Source of the DNA: Myxococcales bacterium
GTDB taxonomy: Bacteria > Myxococcota_A > Polyangia > Polyangiales > Polyangiaceae
Assembly: GCA_025355005.1 (NCBI GenBank)
Contig: JANXLV010000208.1
Coordinates: 35,807-99,806 of the forward strand
DNA: 64,000 nucleotides
Direction: 5' to 3'
Below the pieces are notes generated by a model. The model worked only from the letters and a program-made list of their open reading frames with translations. It was not told where the DNA came from and ran no database searches. Shown here in pieces: positions 32,751-40,756 of the stretch. The stretch's first letter is position 1, and each line of letters opens with the position of its first letter. A program made the translations under genes and the position numbers.

Positions 32751-34343
32751 TCAGTCGCCGAGGTACAGCTTCAGGGCGCCGGCGGCCGCGCGGCGGTCGA
32801 ACGTGATGTCCTTCAGCTCATCACGGTGGCCAATTCGCTCGAATAGCTCCGTGAGGAACACGTAGAAGTTCTCGGCCTCGTGGAGGGCGTGGTCCAGCCG
32901 CTGCGGGTCGAGCAGGTCGGACTCCGACAGCGCGGACAACGCGGAGAGGAACGGATCGATGCGCGGATAGTCGGCCGAGCGCAGCAGCGGGTAGCCCATC
33001 GCGTTGAAGTACGAGAGGAACTCGCGTACGAACTGGATGGACGACGCGCCGGTCCAGCGCTCCTCGCCGCTCTCCGCGGCTGTGGCCTTCACGCCGAACG
33101 CGCGGACGATCTGCGAGAACATCCACACGTCGCGCCGCAGCCGCTCCGACAGCGCGCGCTTCGACGCCAGGTCGTCGAACAGGCCGTGCTCGTCCAGCCG
33201 AGCGCCGAGCGATTTTCCAAGCACCAGGATCGCGTTCTGGATCGCCGGGCGCAGGTTCGCGGCCACGTGCGTGGCGGCCGCCCGCAGCTGCTCGGGCGTG
33301 GGCGCAGTGATCGGAGAGGGGAAATCGTGCTCGAACGCTCGCCGCATCTCGAGGCGAAGGTTCGCGGCGATGCCGCCCAGCGTGCCCTTGATGCCGATGA
33401 GCCGGTGTCCCTCCATAAGGAGCGAGTCGTACCGCTCTGCCATCTGCGCCGCCGGCACCTTGAAGAGCTCGCGCTCGTAGCTGTCCGCCAGGTGCGCGCC
33501 GGCGCGTTGTCGCAGATGTCCCGTGAGCGCGCGCGCGTCCGACCGAAGCACCGACAGCACGAGGTACACGATGCCCGTGCCGCGCCGCTCTCGCGCCACC
33601 TGCTCGATCAACGAGAGGTAACGGAGCATGCGGAACAGCGAGAGGAACGTGAGCGCGACGAGCCGCCGCCCCTGCTCGCCCGGGACCTGCCGCATCAGCT
33701 CCAGCACACGCGGGTTCGTGATGCGGTCGAACTCGGGGCGGAACTCCAGCGCGGAGAGCGGATTGAAGAACGCCGACTGGCTCACCTCACGATGTGCCAC
33801 GGACATCAGCGCAAAGAACAGGCGGAACGGAACGCGCGCCAGGCGTGAGGTGCCGTTCACGACCTCGAGCAGATACGTCATCGCATGGCGCATGACGAAG
33901 AGCGACTCCTCGGGCGTGTCCTGCGTGATGGCCGCCTTCACGAGCTTCGTGCGCGCGCCGTCGTCGGGGAGCAGCGTCTCCAGGTAGCGCTGGAACACGA
34001 ACGCCTTGTCGTGCTCCGCGAGCAGGTTACGCGACAGGCCGACGATCTTGCCGATGCCATCGCGTACAAGGATGAGCGGCTCCTTGTAGTCCTGCGCGAC
34101 GATCGCGGTGCGGCGCGGCGGCCCCGGATGGTTGCGCGGGTTCGCGAAGCACGCGAGCCCCTTCAGCAGGATCTCGAGCTCGAAGAGGTACTCCTCCTTC
34201 TGATCGAGCTCGAGCTTGTAGAACCACGCGTCGCGCGCGTTCTGTTGCTCGCGGCGAAGGCCGCGCGTGTCACGCAGCAGCTCACCATACGGATCCGGCG
34301 CCACGGAGCGCGCCGGAATACTGCGCGGCGGCCCGCTCTGCAT
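32751..34343 (-). CDS. Conserved hypothetical protein, 530 aa, coupled to a TrmB-like regulator
   Basis: Not recognised. It is a soluble, largely helical 530-aa protein with no signal peptide, membrane helix or Cys cluster. It is Arg/Leu/Glu-rich with motifs such as LKGLACFANPRNHPGPPRRTA near residue 60, FRLFFALMSVAHREV near 180 and AENFYVFLTELFERIGHR near the end. It lies 2 bases after the TrmB-like gene, so they are almost certainly co-transcribed and may act in the same process. Its role is unknown. Confidence 0.7.
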   Translation of the reverse strand: MQSGPPRSIPARSVAPDPYGELLRDTRGLRREQQNARDAWFYKLELDQKEEYLFELEILLKGLACFANPRNHPGPPRRTAIVAQDYKEPLILVRDGIGKIVGLSRNLLAEHDKAFVFQRYLETLLPDDGARTKLVKAAITQDTPEESLFVMRHAMTYLLEVVNGTSRLARVPFRLFFALMSVAHREVSQSAFFNPLSALEFRPEFDRITNPRVLELMRQVPGEQGRRLVALTFLSLFRMLRYLSLIEQVARERRGTGIVYLVLSVLRSDARALTGHLRQRAGAHLADSYERELFKVPAAQMAERYDSLLMEGHRLIGIKGTLGGIAANLRLEMRRAFEHDFPSPITAPTPEQLRAAATHVAANLRPAIQNAILVLGKSLGARLDEHGLFDDLASKRALSERLRRDVWMFSQIVRAFGVKATAAESGEERWTGASSIQFVREFLSYFNAMGYPLLRSADYPRIDPFLSALSALSESDLLDPQRLDHALHEAENFYVFLTELFERIGHRDELKDITFDRRAAAGALKLYLGD

Positions 34344-34345
34344 CG

Positions 34346-35194
34346 CTAACCTTTACCCTTTGGGGGGGTCTTCGCCTCGGCCTTCGCGTCTGCGGAGGAG
34401 AGGAGCGTGTCCAGGCGGCCGACGCGATCGCCGAGCATGCGCGCCATCACCGCCTCCGCGTCGCGCTTCTGCCGCTGGCAGAGCAACGTGATGTCGAGCG
34501 CGACCTGGCTGGTCGCGAGCTCCGCGATGGCGCGCGTCTCGCTCACGACGGCGCTGTCCGTGTCCAGCTTCTCCGTGGCACCGATCAGGGACCGACGGTC
34601 GTCGGCGACGACGACGAGCCGATGCTTCCAGAACGACTCCACGCCGCCTTCGGGCAGGCCGTAGCTGAACGAGTCACCTGGAGTCTGCGGCAGCTCCGCG
34701 TGGGAGAACGTGACGATGTAGACCTTCCGTTTCGCAGCGCGGCGCATCTCCGGCAAGAGCAGCGACACCTCTCGTGGCCATCCGCTGATGACGACCCGGT
34801 GGCCCGCGCCCCTGAGGATGTGCTCAGCCTCTTCCAGGATGCGCTCGTAGCCGCGGACGCTGAACGCGTCTGGCTCGGACGGCTTCGCGTCGATCTTCTT
34901 CACGGCCTCCGCGAGCGCCTCGGTCGAGGCGTCGAACCGCTTGCGCAGCAGCGCGAGCACGTCGTCGGAAGGGGCCGGCGCGAAACGCTCGGGGGTGCCT
35001 GCGATCGATCGCGCGGCCCCCACCTTCACCAGCCGTCGCAGAACGCCATACACGGCCGAACGAGGGATCTGCGCGCGCACGCCGACCTCGTATCCCGTGG
35101 CGGGGGCCTCCACGAGCAGCGCTGCATACGCCCGCGACTCGTTCAAGCTGAACCCGAGCGAGACCAGCGCGGGTATGACTTCGGATTCGGCCAT
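34346..35194 (-). CDS. TrmB-family transcriptional regulator
   Basis: A 282-aa protein. The N-terminal winged-helix (about 1-80: LVSLGFSLNESRAYAALLV, EVGVRAQIPRSAVYGVLRRLVKVGA) matches the TrmB family closely. A PLD-like C-terminal domain follows (about 100-250: ILRGAGHRVVISGWP, RKVYIVTFSHAELP, HRLVVVADDRRSLIG), which in TrmB proteins senses sugars. The Lys/Ala/Pro-rich tail is short. It is divergent from the Cys-rich peptide gene of the MNIO set, with 167 bases between the start codons, and upstream of the 530-aa gene, so it may control either or both. Confidence 0.82.
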   Translation of the reverse strand: MAESEVIPALVSLGFSLNESRAYAALLVEAPATGYEVGVRAQIPRSAVYGVLRRLVKVGAARSIAGTPERFAPAPSDDVLALLRKRFDASTEALAEAVKKIDAKPSEPDAFSVRGYERILEEAEHILRGAGHRVVISGWPREVSLLLPEMRRAAKRKVYIVTFSHAELPQTPGDSFSYGLPEGGVESFWKHRLVVVADDRRSLIGATEKLDTDSAVVSETRAIAELATSQVALDITLLCQRQKRDAEAVMARMLGDRVGRLDTLLSSADAKAEAKTPPKGKG

Positions 35195-35361
35195 CGGTTC
35201 CGACTGAATTTCCCACGGATCGCGCCCGCGGAGAAGAAAAGACCCCCGCCGGAAAAAAATTGGGTGCTTTGCCCGATACCTTTGTAGCCTGGCCGCGTAC
35301 TGGCTCGGACCGATCCCGCGACGCGACGCGTTTGCGCGGGTCTCATTGAGGAGAGAATCGA

Positions 35362-35619
35362 ATGAACATTGGCAAACATCTGGCAGTGACGGCGGTGACG
35401 GGCATGCTCGCGGGCGTTCTCGGCGGCTGTGGCAACGACAAGCCCGCGGAGGCTCCCAAGGCCCCCTCTTCCGACGTCGCCCCGGCGATGGCGAAGGACT
35501 GCTGCAAGGGCAAGAACGAGTGCAAGACCAAGAGCGGCTGCAAGGCGGGCGACAACGCCTCCTGCGCCGGCAAGAACGAGTGCAAGGGTCACGGCACGAG
35601 CTGCCCCAAGCCGGGCTGA
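35362..35619 (+). CDS. Cys-rich lipoprotein, candidate MNIO-modified RiPP precursor
   Basis: An 85-aa protein. A hydrophobic signal ends in GVLGGC, so Cys23 is predicted to be lipidated. A Pro/Ala linker leads to a core with seven cysteines (47, 48, 54, 60, 68, 74, 81). Two imperfect repeats carry the motif CxGKNECK, at 48-55 and 68-75, each followed 5-6 residues later by another Cys. AGGAG lies a few bases before the ATG. The MNIO (DUF692) and DUF2063 genes follow on the same strand, an arrangement shared with bufferin and Hvf systems. Modified cysteines in those peptides bind copper, so this peptide is inferred to be a metal-binding, post-translationally modified product. Confidence 0.82.
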   Translation: MNIGKHLAVTAVTGMLAGVLGGCGNDKPAEAPKAPSSDVAPAMAKDCCKGKNECKTKSGCKAGDNASCAGKNECKGHGTSCPKPG

Positions 35620-35731
35620 TCTGGCCGGTGATGTGAGCTGTGAGAACAGCGCGCGCCGGGTCCCCCACGTTTCGACGCGAGGACCTGGCGCGTTTCTTTT
35701 TGTGGATCTTCTTCGCTAGAGTTCGGTGCCC

Positions 35732-36613
35732 ATGGGTTTTCGAGAGAGACATCGCATCCCGGATCTCGGCGTGGGCGTCGGCTTTCGGCTGCCGCACTAC
35801 GCGACGGTGCTCGGCGACAAGCCGCCGATGGACTGGTTCGAGGTGATCAGCGAGAACTTCATGGTGGAGGGCGGCAAGCCGCTCGAGAACCTGACTGCGC
35901 TCTCTGCGAGCTATCGCGTCGTGCCGCATGGCGTGTCGATGTCGATCGGTGGGTCGGCGCCGCTGTCGCCCGTCTACCTGGACCGGCTGCAGAAGGTGCT
36001 CGAGCGGATCGCGCCGCCGTGGTTCTCCGATCACCTGTGCTGGGGTGGCACCGCGAGCCTGAACGCGCACGAGCTCTTGCCCCTGCCCATGAACGCGGAG
36101 GTGGTTCGTCATGTCGTGGAGCGCATCAAGCGCGTCCAGGACCGGTTCAGCGTGCCGTTCGCGCTCGAGAACGTGTCCTCGTACATGGCGTTCCAGGCCA
36201 GCTCGATGCAGGAGTTCGAGTTCGTGTGCGAGGTCGCCGAGAAGAGCGACTCCGGGATCCTGTTCGACGTGAACAACATCTACGTCTCGTACCGCAACCA
36301 CGGGACCGACCCGATGGCGTACGTGGATGCCATCCCGAAGGACCGCGTCGTCCAGATCCATCTCGCGGGCCACACCGAGAAGGACAGATACGTACTGGAT
36401 ACACACGCCGGCCACGTCCGCGACGAGGTCTGGGACCTCTATCGTCGCACGATCGAGAAGCTCGGCGCCGTCTCCACGCTCGTCGAGTGGGACGACGACA
36501 TTCCCGAGTGGGACGTCCTCGCCGCCGAGGCCGGCAAGGCACGCGCGCTGCGGAACGACATCCTCGCGAAGCAGCCGAGCACAGTGACCCCGGCAAGCGA
36601 GGGCCGCGCATGA
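35732..36613 (+). CDS. DUF692 (MNIO) multinuclear non-heme iron oxidative enzyme
   Basis: A 293-aa TIM-barrel protein of the DUF692 family, which includes MbnB, TglH and BufB and uses two or three iron ions to modify cysteines in a peptide. Likely metal-ligand segments are VPHGVSMSIGG, FSDHLCWGG, ALENVSSYM, LFDVNNIYVS, IHLAGHTEKD and VEWDDDIPEWDVL, giving the expected set of His, Glu, Asp and Asn. The ATG was chosen; a GTG 6 bases earlier is also possible. Its stop overlaps the DUF2063 start (ATGA), fitting an enzyme-partner pair. The substrate is inferred to be the Cys-rich peptide encoded 112 bases upstream. Confidence 0.93.
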   Translation: MGFRERHRIPDLGVGVGFRLPHYATVLGDKPPMDWFEVISENFMVEGGKPLENLTALSASYRVVPHGVSMSIGGSAPLSPVYLDRLQKVLERIAPPWFSDHLCWGGTASLNAHELLPLPMNAEVVRHVVERIKRVQDRFSVPFALENVSSYMAFQASSMQEFEFVCEVAEKSDSGILFDVNNIYVSYRNHGTDPMAYVDAIPKDRVVQIHLAGHTEKDRYVLDTHAGHVRDEVWDLYRRTIEKLGAVSTLVEWDDDIPEWDVLAAEAGKARALRNDILAKQPSTVTPASEGRA

Positions 36614-37437
36614 AGCCCACGGCGCTTCCGCAGATCCAGGACTTCGTGATCTCTGCGATCACCAAGACGTCGCCGCTCATGGGGCAGCTCGCGCTCGCGG
36701 AGAGCACGCGTGCGGTCACCACGGGGAACGAGCGCCTGACTCCGGTGGAGCAGCTCGACATCTACCGCGAGCAGTTCTGGCTCCGGCACACCGGCGCGCT
36801 CGAGGAGGACTTCGTCAGTGTCGCGCGCCTGATCGGCGCCGACGCCTTCCACACATTATGTGCATCCTACATCAAAGCGCACCCGCCGCAGTCGTACACG
36901 CTGCGTGACCTGGGGGATCGCTTCGCGGAGTTCGTGTCGTGTACGGCGCCCTACAAGGATGACGCGCTGCTCTGTGATCTCTGCCACGTGGAATGGGCAT
37001 TCGTGGAGGCGTTCGATGCGGCCGACGCCGCGCCCATCTCCGCGCAGAAGATCGCCGCCACGCCGGAGGATGCCTGGCCCAACGCCGTGCTCGCACTTCA
37101 CCCATCGATGCGGTTGCTCACGCTCCGCTATCCGGCGCACGACGTACGCATCACCGCGCGCACGGGCGACGAAACCAGCGACGCTCCGCTCGTGCGCCCA
37201 CCGGCACAAGACACGTGGCTCGTCGTGTTTCGCGGTCCCGATACCCTCAAGTTCATCGACATCGAACGCGACGCGTTCATGCTGCTCTCCAAGCTGCACG
37301 CCGGCACGCCCCTCGGTCTCGCGTGCGAACAGACCGTGACGGAGCTTGGCCTCTCCGAGGCCGCGTTCCAGGCCGCGGTCGGCGCGTGGTTCTCTTCGTG
37401 GACCCAGTGGGGCTGGGTCACGGATCTCATCGTCTGA
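36610..37437 (+). CDS. DUF2063 partner protein of the MNIO enzyme (BufC/HvfC-like)
   Basis: A 275-aa protein. Its N-terminal helical domain (about 1-100: LPQIQDFVISAIT, LDIYREQFWLRHTGALEEDFVSVARLIG, LRDLGDRFAEFV) is the DUF2063 signature, and the C-terminal half is a mixed alpha/beta fold with SMRLLTLRYPAHDVRI and FIDIERDAFMLLSKL. In known systems this protein binds the peptide precursor and presents it to the MNIO enzyme, with an RRE-like fold. It overlaps the enzyme gene by four bases. No DoxX-like gene (BufD) follows, because the next gene is on the opposite strand. Confidence 0.88.
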   Translation: MKPTALPQIQDFVISAITKTSPLMGQLALAESTRAVTTGNERLTPVEQLDIYREQFWLRHTGALEEDFVSVARLIGADAFHTLCASYIKAHPPQSYTLRDLGDRFAEFVSCTAPYKDDALLCDLCHVEWAFVEAFDAADAAPISAQKIAATPEDAWPNAVLALHPSMRLLTLRYPAHDVRITARTGDETSDAPLVRPPAQDTWLVVFRGPDTLKFIDIERDAFMLLSKLHAGTPLGLACEQTVTELGLSEAAFQAAVGAWFSSWTQWGWVTDLIV

Positions 37438-37450
37438 GGCGCGCGTCGTG

Positions 37451-37480
37451 TGAGCCTCAGCAGGCTCAGCCGGCTCAGCC
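37451..37480 (+). repeat. Short hairpin and direct repeat between convergent genes
   Basis: TGAGCC/GGCTCA pairs across a six-base loop and is followed by a 9-base direct repeat (GGCTCAGCC twice). There is no T-run, so termination is only possible, not clear. It lies between the ends of the DUF2063 gene and the AgmX-domain gene. Confidence 0.35.
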
Positions 37481-38116
37481 GCCGTCCTTCCGGTGATTAC
37501 CTGCGCGCGGGTGGAAGTTGAACGGGTAGTGACCGTGCGTCTCGAAGCCCTTCGCGCTCTTCGCGAACTTGATCTTCTTGATGACGTCGCCGATGCACGA
37601 CGCCACGGTCGGCTCGAGGATGGTGGAGCCCTGCGGGTCCAGGCCGATCTCGGTGACGTTGCCTTCGGGGTCGATCGTGAACTTCATCTTCACGTCGCCC
37701 TCGATGCCGGGGTGCGCGGCCAGCGCGTTGTCGTAGCAAGCGCGTGCCTCGTCGCGGTGCGCCGTGATGAGGACGCGAATGTCCTCGTGGCTACGACCGG
37801 GCTCGCTCTGCCTCTTCGCGCCTCCGTCCCTCTCACCGCCACCGCCACCGCCACCACCACCACCACCGCCACCGCCGCCACCTGTCGTCTGCGGCGTGGT
37901 CGGATCGAGCTTCGTGCCGGAGCCTGCAGGGCTCACGGCCAGGGTCGTCGAGGGCGCGTTGTCTCCCGTCGGTGCACCGCTCGCCACGGCGCCTGACGAC
38001 GTCACGGGGTTCGTTCCGGGCTCGGTCTTGGCGGGCGGCTGCCCTCCGCCGCACGCGAAGAAGAGCAATCCAAGGGCGGACATGGTCGCAACCGAGACGA
38101 AGGCGCAGGCTCGCAT
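37475..38116 (-). CDS. AgmX/TonB-like C-terminal domain lipoprotein with polyglycine tract
   Basis: A 213-aa protein. A signal peptide with lipobox LFFAC is followed by a Pro/Thr/Ala/Ser linker and a run of 16 consecutive glycines. A C-terminal domain of about 95 residues (VLITAHRDEARACYDNALA, GDVKMKFTIDPEGNVTEIGLD, VASCIGDVIKKIKF) is the AgmX/PglI-type C-terminal fold, which resembles TonB and appears in gliding- and motility-linked proteins. It is inferred to be periplasmic. The ATG (MRACAF) is the start of the signal; the frame stays open for 150 codons upstream but without features. Confidence 0.8.
   Translation of the reverse strand: MRACAFVSVATMSALGLLFFACGGGQPPAKTEPGTNPVTSSGAVASGAPTGDNAPSTTLAVSPAGSGTKLDPTTPQTTGGGGGGGGGGGGGGGGERDGGAKRQSEPGRSHEDIRVLITAHRDEARACYDNALAAHPGIEGDVKMKFTIDPEGNVTEIGLDPQGSTILEPTVASCIGDVIKKIKFAKSAKGFETHGHYPFNFHPRAGNHRKDGG
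37835..37882. repeat. Trinucleotide tract coding for 16 glycines
   Basis: Sixteen in-frame glycine codons on the minus strand (CCACCG/CCACCA mixture on the plus strand). Such a tract can change length by slippage and would act as a flexible spacer in the AgmX-domain protein. Confidence 0.8.
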
Positions 38117-38218
38117 TTTCTGATCTCCCGAGGCGGAGCCTACCAAATGCGCCAACGCCGTGCTTGGCTTCCCGGCCGGACGCGCTATCTCGGGTCCGGA
38201 GCTATCGGTCGGCCAGCG

Positions 38219-38710
38219 ATGAAATATGTAATCTGCACGCTTCTGGTCGTGCTCGGGCTCGGAGTCTTCATCGCCTGCGGCGACCTGCCGCAGCCGATCA
38301 TCTGTCACGACATTCCTGCGGGCGGGTGCCCGTCCGAGAACGGCGCGGCCTGCCAGGACCCAACGTGCACCGACGCGTACCTGTGCAACCTCGCGGACGG
38401 CACGTGGGTGCTCGACCATCCATGTCCGTCGCACGAAGGCGGCGTCGCGGATGCAGCGAGCGACGCTGCGCACGAGGCTTCCATGCTGCCTCCGCGCGAC
38501 GCGAGCTTCGATGCGCCACCGGGAGCAAACGGAGGGCCCGGCTGCCCGCCACTCGAGCAACCGGACTGCGCGCTGGGAGACGGACTAGCGTGCCCGAGCG
38601 CCACTGGCTGCTGCAACTGCGAGGACCTGTACGTCTGTCAAAGCGGAGGCTGGAACCATTGGGGAGCATGCAATCCCGCAACCGGAGCAATCACCCCAGA
38701 CAAGAAGTAG
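38219..38710 (+). CDS. Cys-rich lipoprotein, hypothetical
   Basis: A 163-aa protein from the ATG that begins MKYVICTLLV, the start of a signal peptide whose lipobox is VFIAC. Mature part: CHDIPAGGCPSENGAACQDPTC, CNLADGTWVL, and near the end CPSATGCCNCEDLYVC, flanking a low-complexity Asp/Ala/Ser stretch. It has about 15 cysteines and resembles the other surface lipoproteins of this window. The GAGGTC-type repeat starts right after its stop. An ATG 72 bases upstream would add polar residues before the signal and is rejected. Confidence 0.68.
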   Translation: MKYVICTLLVVLGLGVFIACGDLPQPIICHDIPAGGCPSENGAACQDPTCTDAYLCNLADGTWVLDHPCPSHEGGVADAASDAAHEASMLPPRDASFDAPPGANGGPGCPPLEQPDCALGDGLACPSATGCCNCEDLYVCQSGGWNHWGACNPATGAITPDKK

Positions 38711-38758
38711 CGACGAGCACGACGACCTCGACCACGACGATGACCTCGACCTCGCCAA
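38711..38758. repeat. GACCTC/GAGGTC hexamer repeat after a lipoprotein gene
   Basis: GACCTC and variants (GACGACC, GACGATGACC) recur over about 48 bases between the stop of the Cys-rich lipoprotein gene and the end of the convergent HNH gene. It is the third place in the window where the hexamer occurs. Confidence 0.6.
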
Positions 38759-38759
38759 C

Positions 38760-39335
38760 CTAGCTTGCCTTCAAGAACGGCTCCCACTCCGGGAATTTTT
38801 CGGGGGAGCCCATGAGGATCTGGGCGGTCATCGACCAGCGGGGCCGGAAGGGGAGGCGGGCGAGGCGCATGTTTGCCTCTTCGGGGGTCTTCCAGCCCTT
38901 GCGCAGGTTGCACACGCGGCAGGCGGTGACGAGATTTTCCCACGTGTCGTCTCCTCCGCGGGAGCGCGGCATCACGTGGTCGATGTTGAGGTCGCGGACG
39001 GGGGGCTGCTTGCCGCAGTACTGGCACTGATGCGCGTCGCGGACCATCAGGTTCTTGCGCGTCAGGCGCACCGTCACGCGCGGCGTGCGGTCGTACTTGT
39101 GGAGATGCAGCACACGCGGCACCCGAAGCGCGCCGCCCACGATCGGGATCGCGTCGTCCGATGGGCGTACGTCGAGCGCACGCCAGTGATCGAAGTCGCG
39201 CCCCTCACCGACGTCATCGATGGCCTGCGCGGCGCCGCCATAGAGCAGCACCATCGCCCGCTTCGCTGTAGTCAGCTGAACAGGCTGGAAGTACCGATTG
39301 AGGAGGAGGACTGGTTTTTGAAGTACGTCGGGCAT
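38760..39335 (-). CDS. HNH endonuclease-domain protein
   Basis: A 191-aa protein. The C-terminal HNH domain (about 90-165) has a CQYCG/CRVCN zinc-ribbon pair, the catalytic-site motif NIDHVMPRSRGGDDTWENL and LRKGWKTPEEA. The N-terminal half has LLNRYFQPVQLTTAKRAMVLLYGGAAQ, typical of HNH-type nuclease-like proteins of unknown cell role. It may be a DNA nicking or nuclease protein acting in repair or defence; no partner gene is next to it. It is divergent from ccmE. Confidence 0.9.
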   Translation of the reverse strand: MPDVLQKPVLLLNRYFQPVQLTTAKRAMVLLYGGAAQAIDDVGEGRDFDHWRALDVRPSDDAIPIVGGALRVPRVLHLHKYDRTPRVTVRLTRKNLMVRDAHQCQYCGKQPPVRDLNIDHVMPRSRGGDDTWENLVTACRVCNLRKGWKTPEEANMRLARLPFRPRWSMTAQILMGSPEKFPEWEPFLKAS

Positions 39336-39480
39336 CAGCGCACTCGCGCTCTCCCCACAAAGGCTAACGGAGAAGGGTTTGCCACGTGGAAGTGTACCGC
39401 CCTGATTCTAGCAAATCGTGGCTTAAGCGCCCGCGCACCCTGTAGGCATCGCAGGTGTCGACCCTGTCGGAAAATGCTCT

Positions 39481-40074
39481 ATGCTTGACCCACCACCCGT
39501 GAGCGACCTCGAAGAGAAGCCGACCGACCCTTCCCCCGACCCGAGCGCCGAGCCGCACGTGGTGCCCCTGGATGCGCCTGCGCGTCGTCGGCCCTCGCAG
39601 GACGGCGAGCCCGTCAACGTGAAGGCCGGGTTGTTCATCGTCATCGCGCTCGTGATGGTGGGCGCCGGTATCGTCGGCGTGGTCCTCAGCGGGATGGAGG
39701 ACAATGGCATCTACTCCAAGCCGATCGATCAGCTCGTCCTCGAGAAGGCGAAGTTCGCCGGCCGCCCCGTCCGCGCCGAAGGCATGCTCGTCCACGGCAC
39801 GCTCGTGAAGCGCGACTCTCCATGCGAGTACCGCTTCACGATCGAGAACCAGGGGACGGAGGTGCCGGTCTCGTTCAAGCAGTGCGTCGTTCCCGACACG
39901 TTCCGCGACGTGCCGGACATGCCCGTGAGCGTCACCGTCGAGGGACAGCTCCACGCCGACAACAGCTTCGAGGCGACCAAGGTCGTCGCGAAGTGCCCGA
40001 GCAAGTACGAGATGCAGGATCGCGCTCGCAAGGGCGAGAAGATGCCGCACGCTGTAATGAACCAGCAGATGTAG
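39481..40074 (+). CDS. ccmE: CcmE-type haem chaperone with Cys in place of His (CxxxY)
   Basis: A 197-aa protein with an N-terminal Pro-rich region, one transmembrane anchor (AGLFIVIALVMVGAGIVGVVLSG, about 49-71) and an OB-fold domain (about 85-175). The haem-binding motif HxxxY of classical CcmE is replaced by CPSKY (CxxxY), as in the CcmE variants described in sulfate reducers and archaea. CcmE hands haem to apocytochrome c in the periplasm. No ccmA-D, F or H gene is in the window. The start could be the GTG 18 bases later. The next gene begins 5 bases after its stop. Confidence 0.85.
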   Translation: MLDPPPVSDLEEKPTDPSPDPSAEPHVVPLDAPARRRPSQDGEPVNVKAGLFIVIALVMVGAGIVGVVLSGMEDNGIYSKPIDQLVLEKAKFAGRPVRAEGMLVHGTLVKRDSPCEYRFTIENQGTEVPVSFKQCVVPDTFRDVPDMPVSVTVEGQLHADNSFEATKVVAKCPSKYEMQDRARKGEKMPHAVMNQQM

Positions 40075-40079
40075 CCCAA

Positions 40080-40700
40080 GTGGAGACCGCTCCCGTTCCC
40101 TGGCTCACGCATTTCGCCGCGACACACGGGCTCAAGTACGAGCCCGACGTCGACGAGCGGTGGATCCGCGTCTGGGAGCCTTACGCGACGTTGCGCGTTC
40201 CCATCCGCTACGAGCACGGGCTGTCCGCTACTGGCGGGATCGGCTCGATCACGATCGCGCGGTTCGTTGTCACGTTCGAGGCGCCAAACCCGTCGGCGCC
40301 CGGGATGATCGAGCGCGAGGCGTCCTCGTGGATCGTGATCGCTCAGGACACGCGCCTCTCGGGTCGCGTTGCTGTGAGCTCCGACCGCGCGACCCTCTTC
40401 GCCGAGCCGCAAGATCTGGTCAGCGTGCCGCGGCGAATCAGCGGAGATCCCGCGTTCGACGCCATTTTCTCGAGCTTCGCGCCCAGCGGCGCGGAGATGA
40501 ACGACGCGCTCACACCAAGCCTCCGCAAGTTGCTGCTCGGCTGGCGCTTGCCGGTCCACGTGGAGGTGCGGCCCGGGGGGTTCATCCTCGCGCCCGTGTC
40601 GATCAACGCAGACGCTGGAGGGCTCACCTGGCTCATGAACGCGATCCACATCTTCGGTGACAAGGCCGCGAAACGCCCCGAACCTGCGCGGGCGCGCTGA
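40080..40700 (+). CDS. Hypothetical protein downstream of ccmE
   Basis: A 206-aa soluble protein of mixed strands and helices, from a GTG start immediately after ccmE. No signal peptide or Cys motif is seen. Segments such as WIRVWEPYATLRVPIRYEHG, SSWIVIAQDTRLSGRVAV and HVEVRPGGFILAPVSI look like a compact alpha/beta domain. The 5-base gap suggests co-transcription with ccmE. Not recognised. Confidence 0.6.
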   Translation: METAPVPWLTHFAATHGLKYEPDVDERWIRVWEPYATLRVPIRYEHGLSATGGIGSITIARFVVTFEAPNPSAPGMIEREASSWIVIAQDTRLSGRVAVSSDRATLFAEPQDLVSVPRRISGDPAFDAIFSSFAPSGAEMNDALTPSLRKLLLGWRLPVHVEVRPGGFILAPVSINADAGGLTWLMNAIHIFGDKAAKRPEPARAR

Positions 40701-40756
40701 GGCGGACCGCAAGCAGTTTTACGGTGCCACCAGAACCGAGTATGCTGGGTCGCCGT

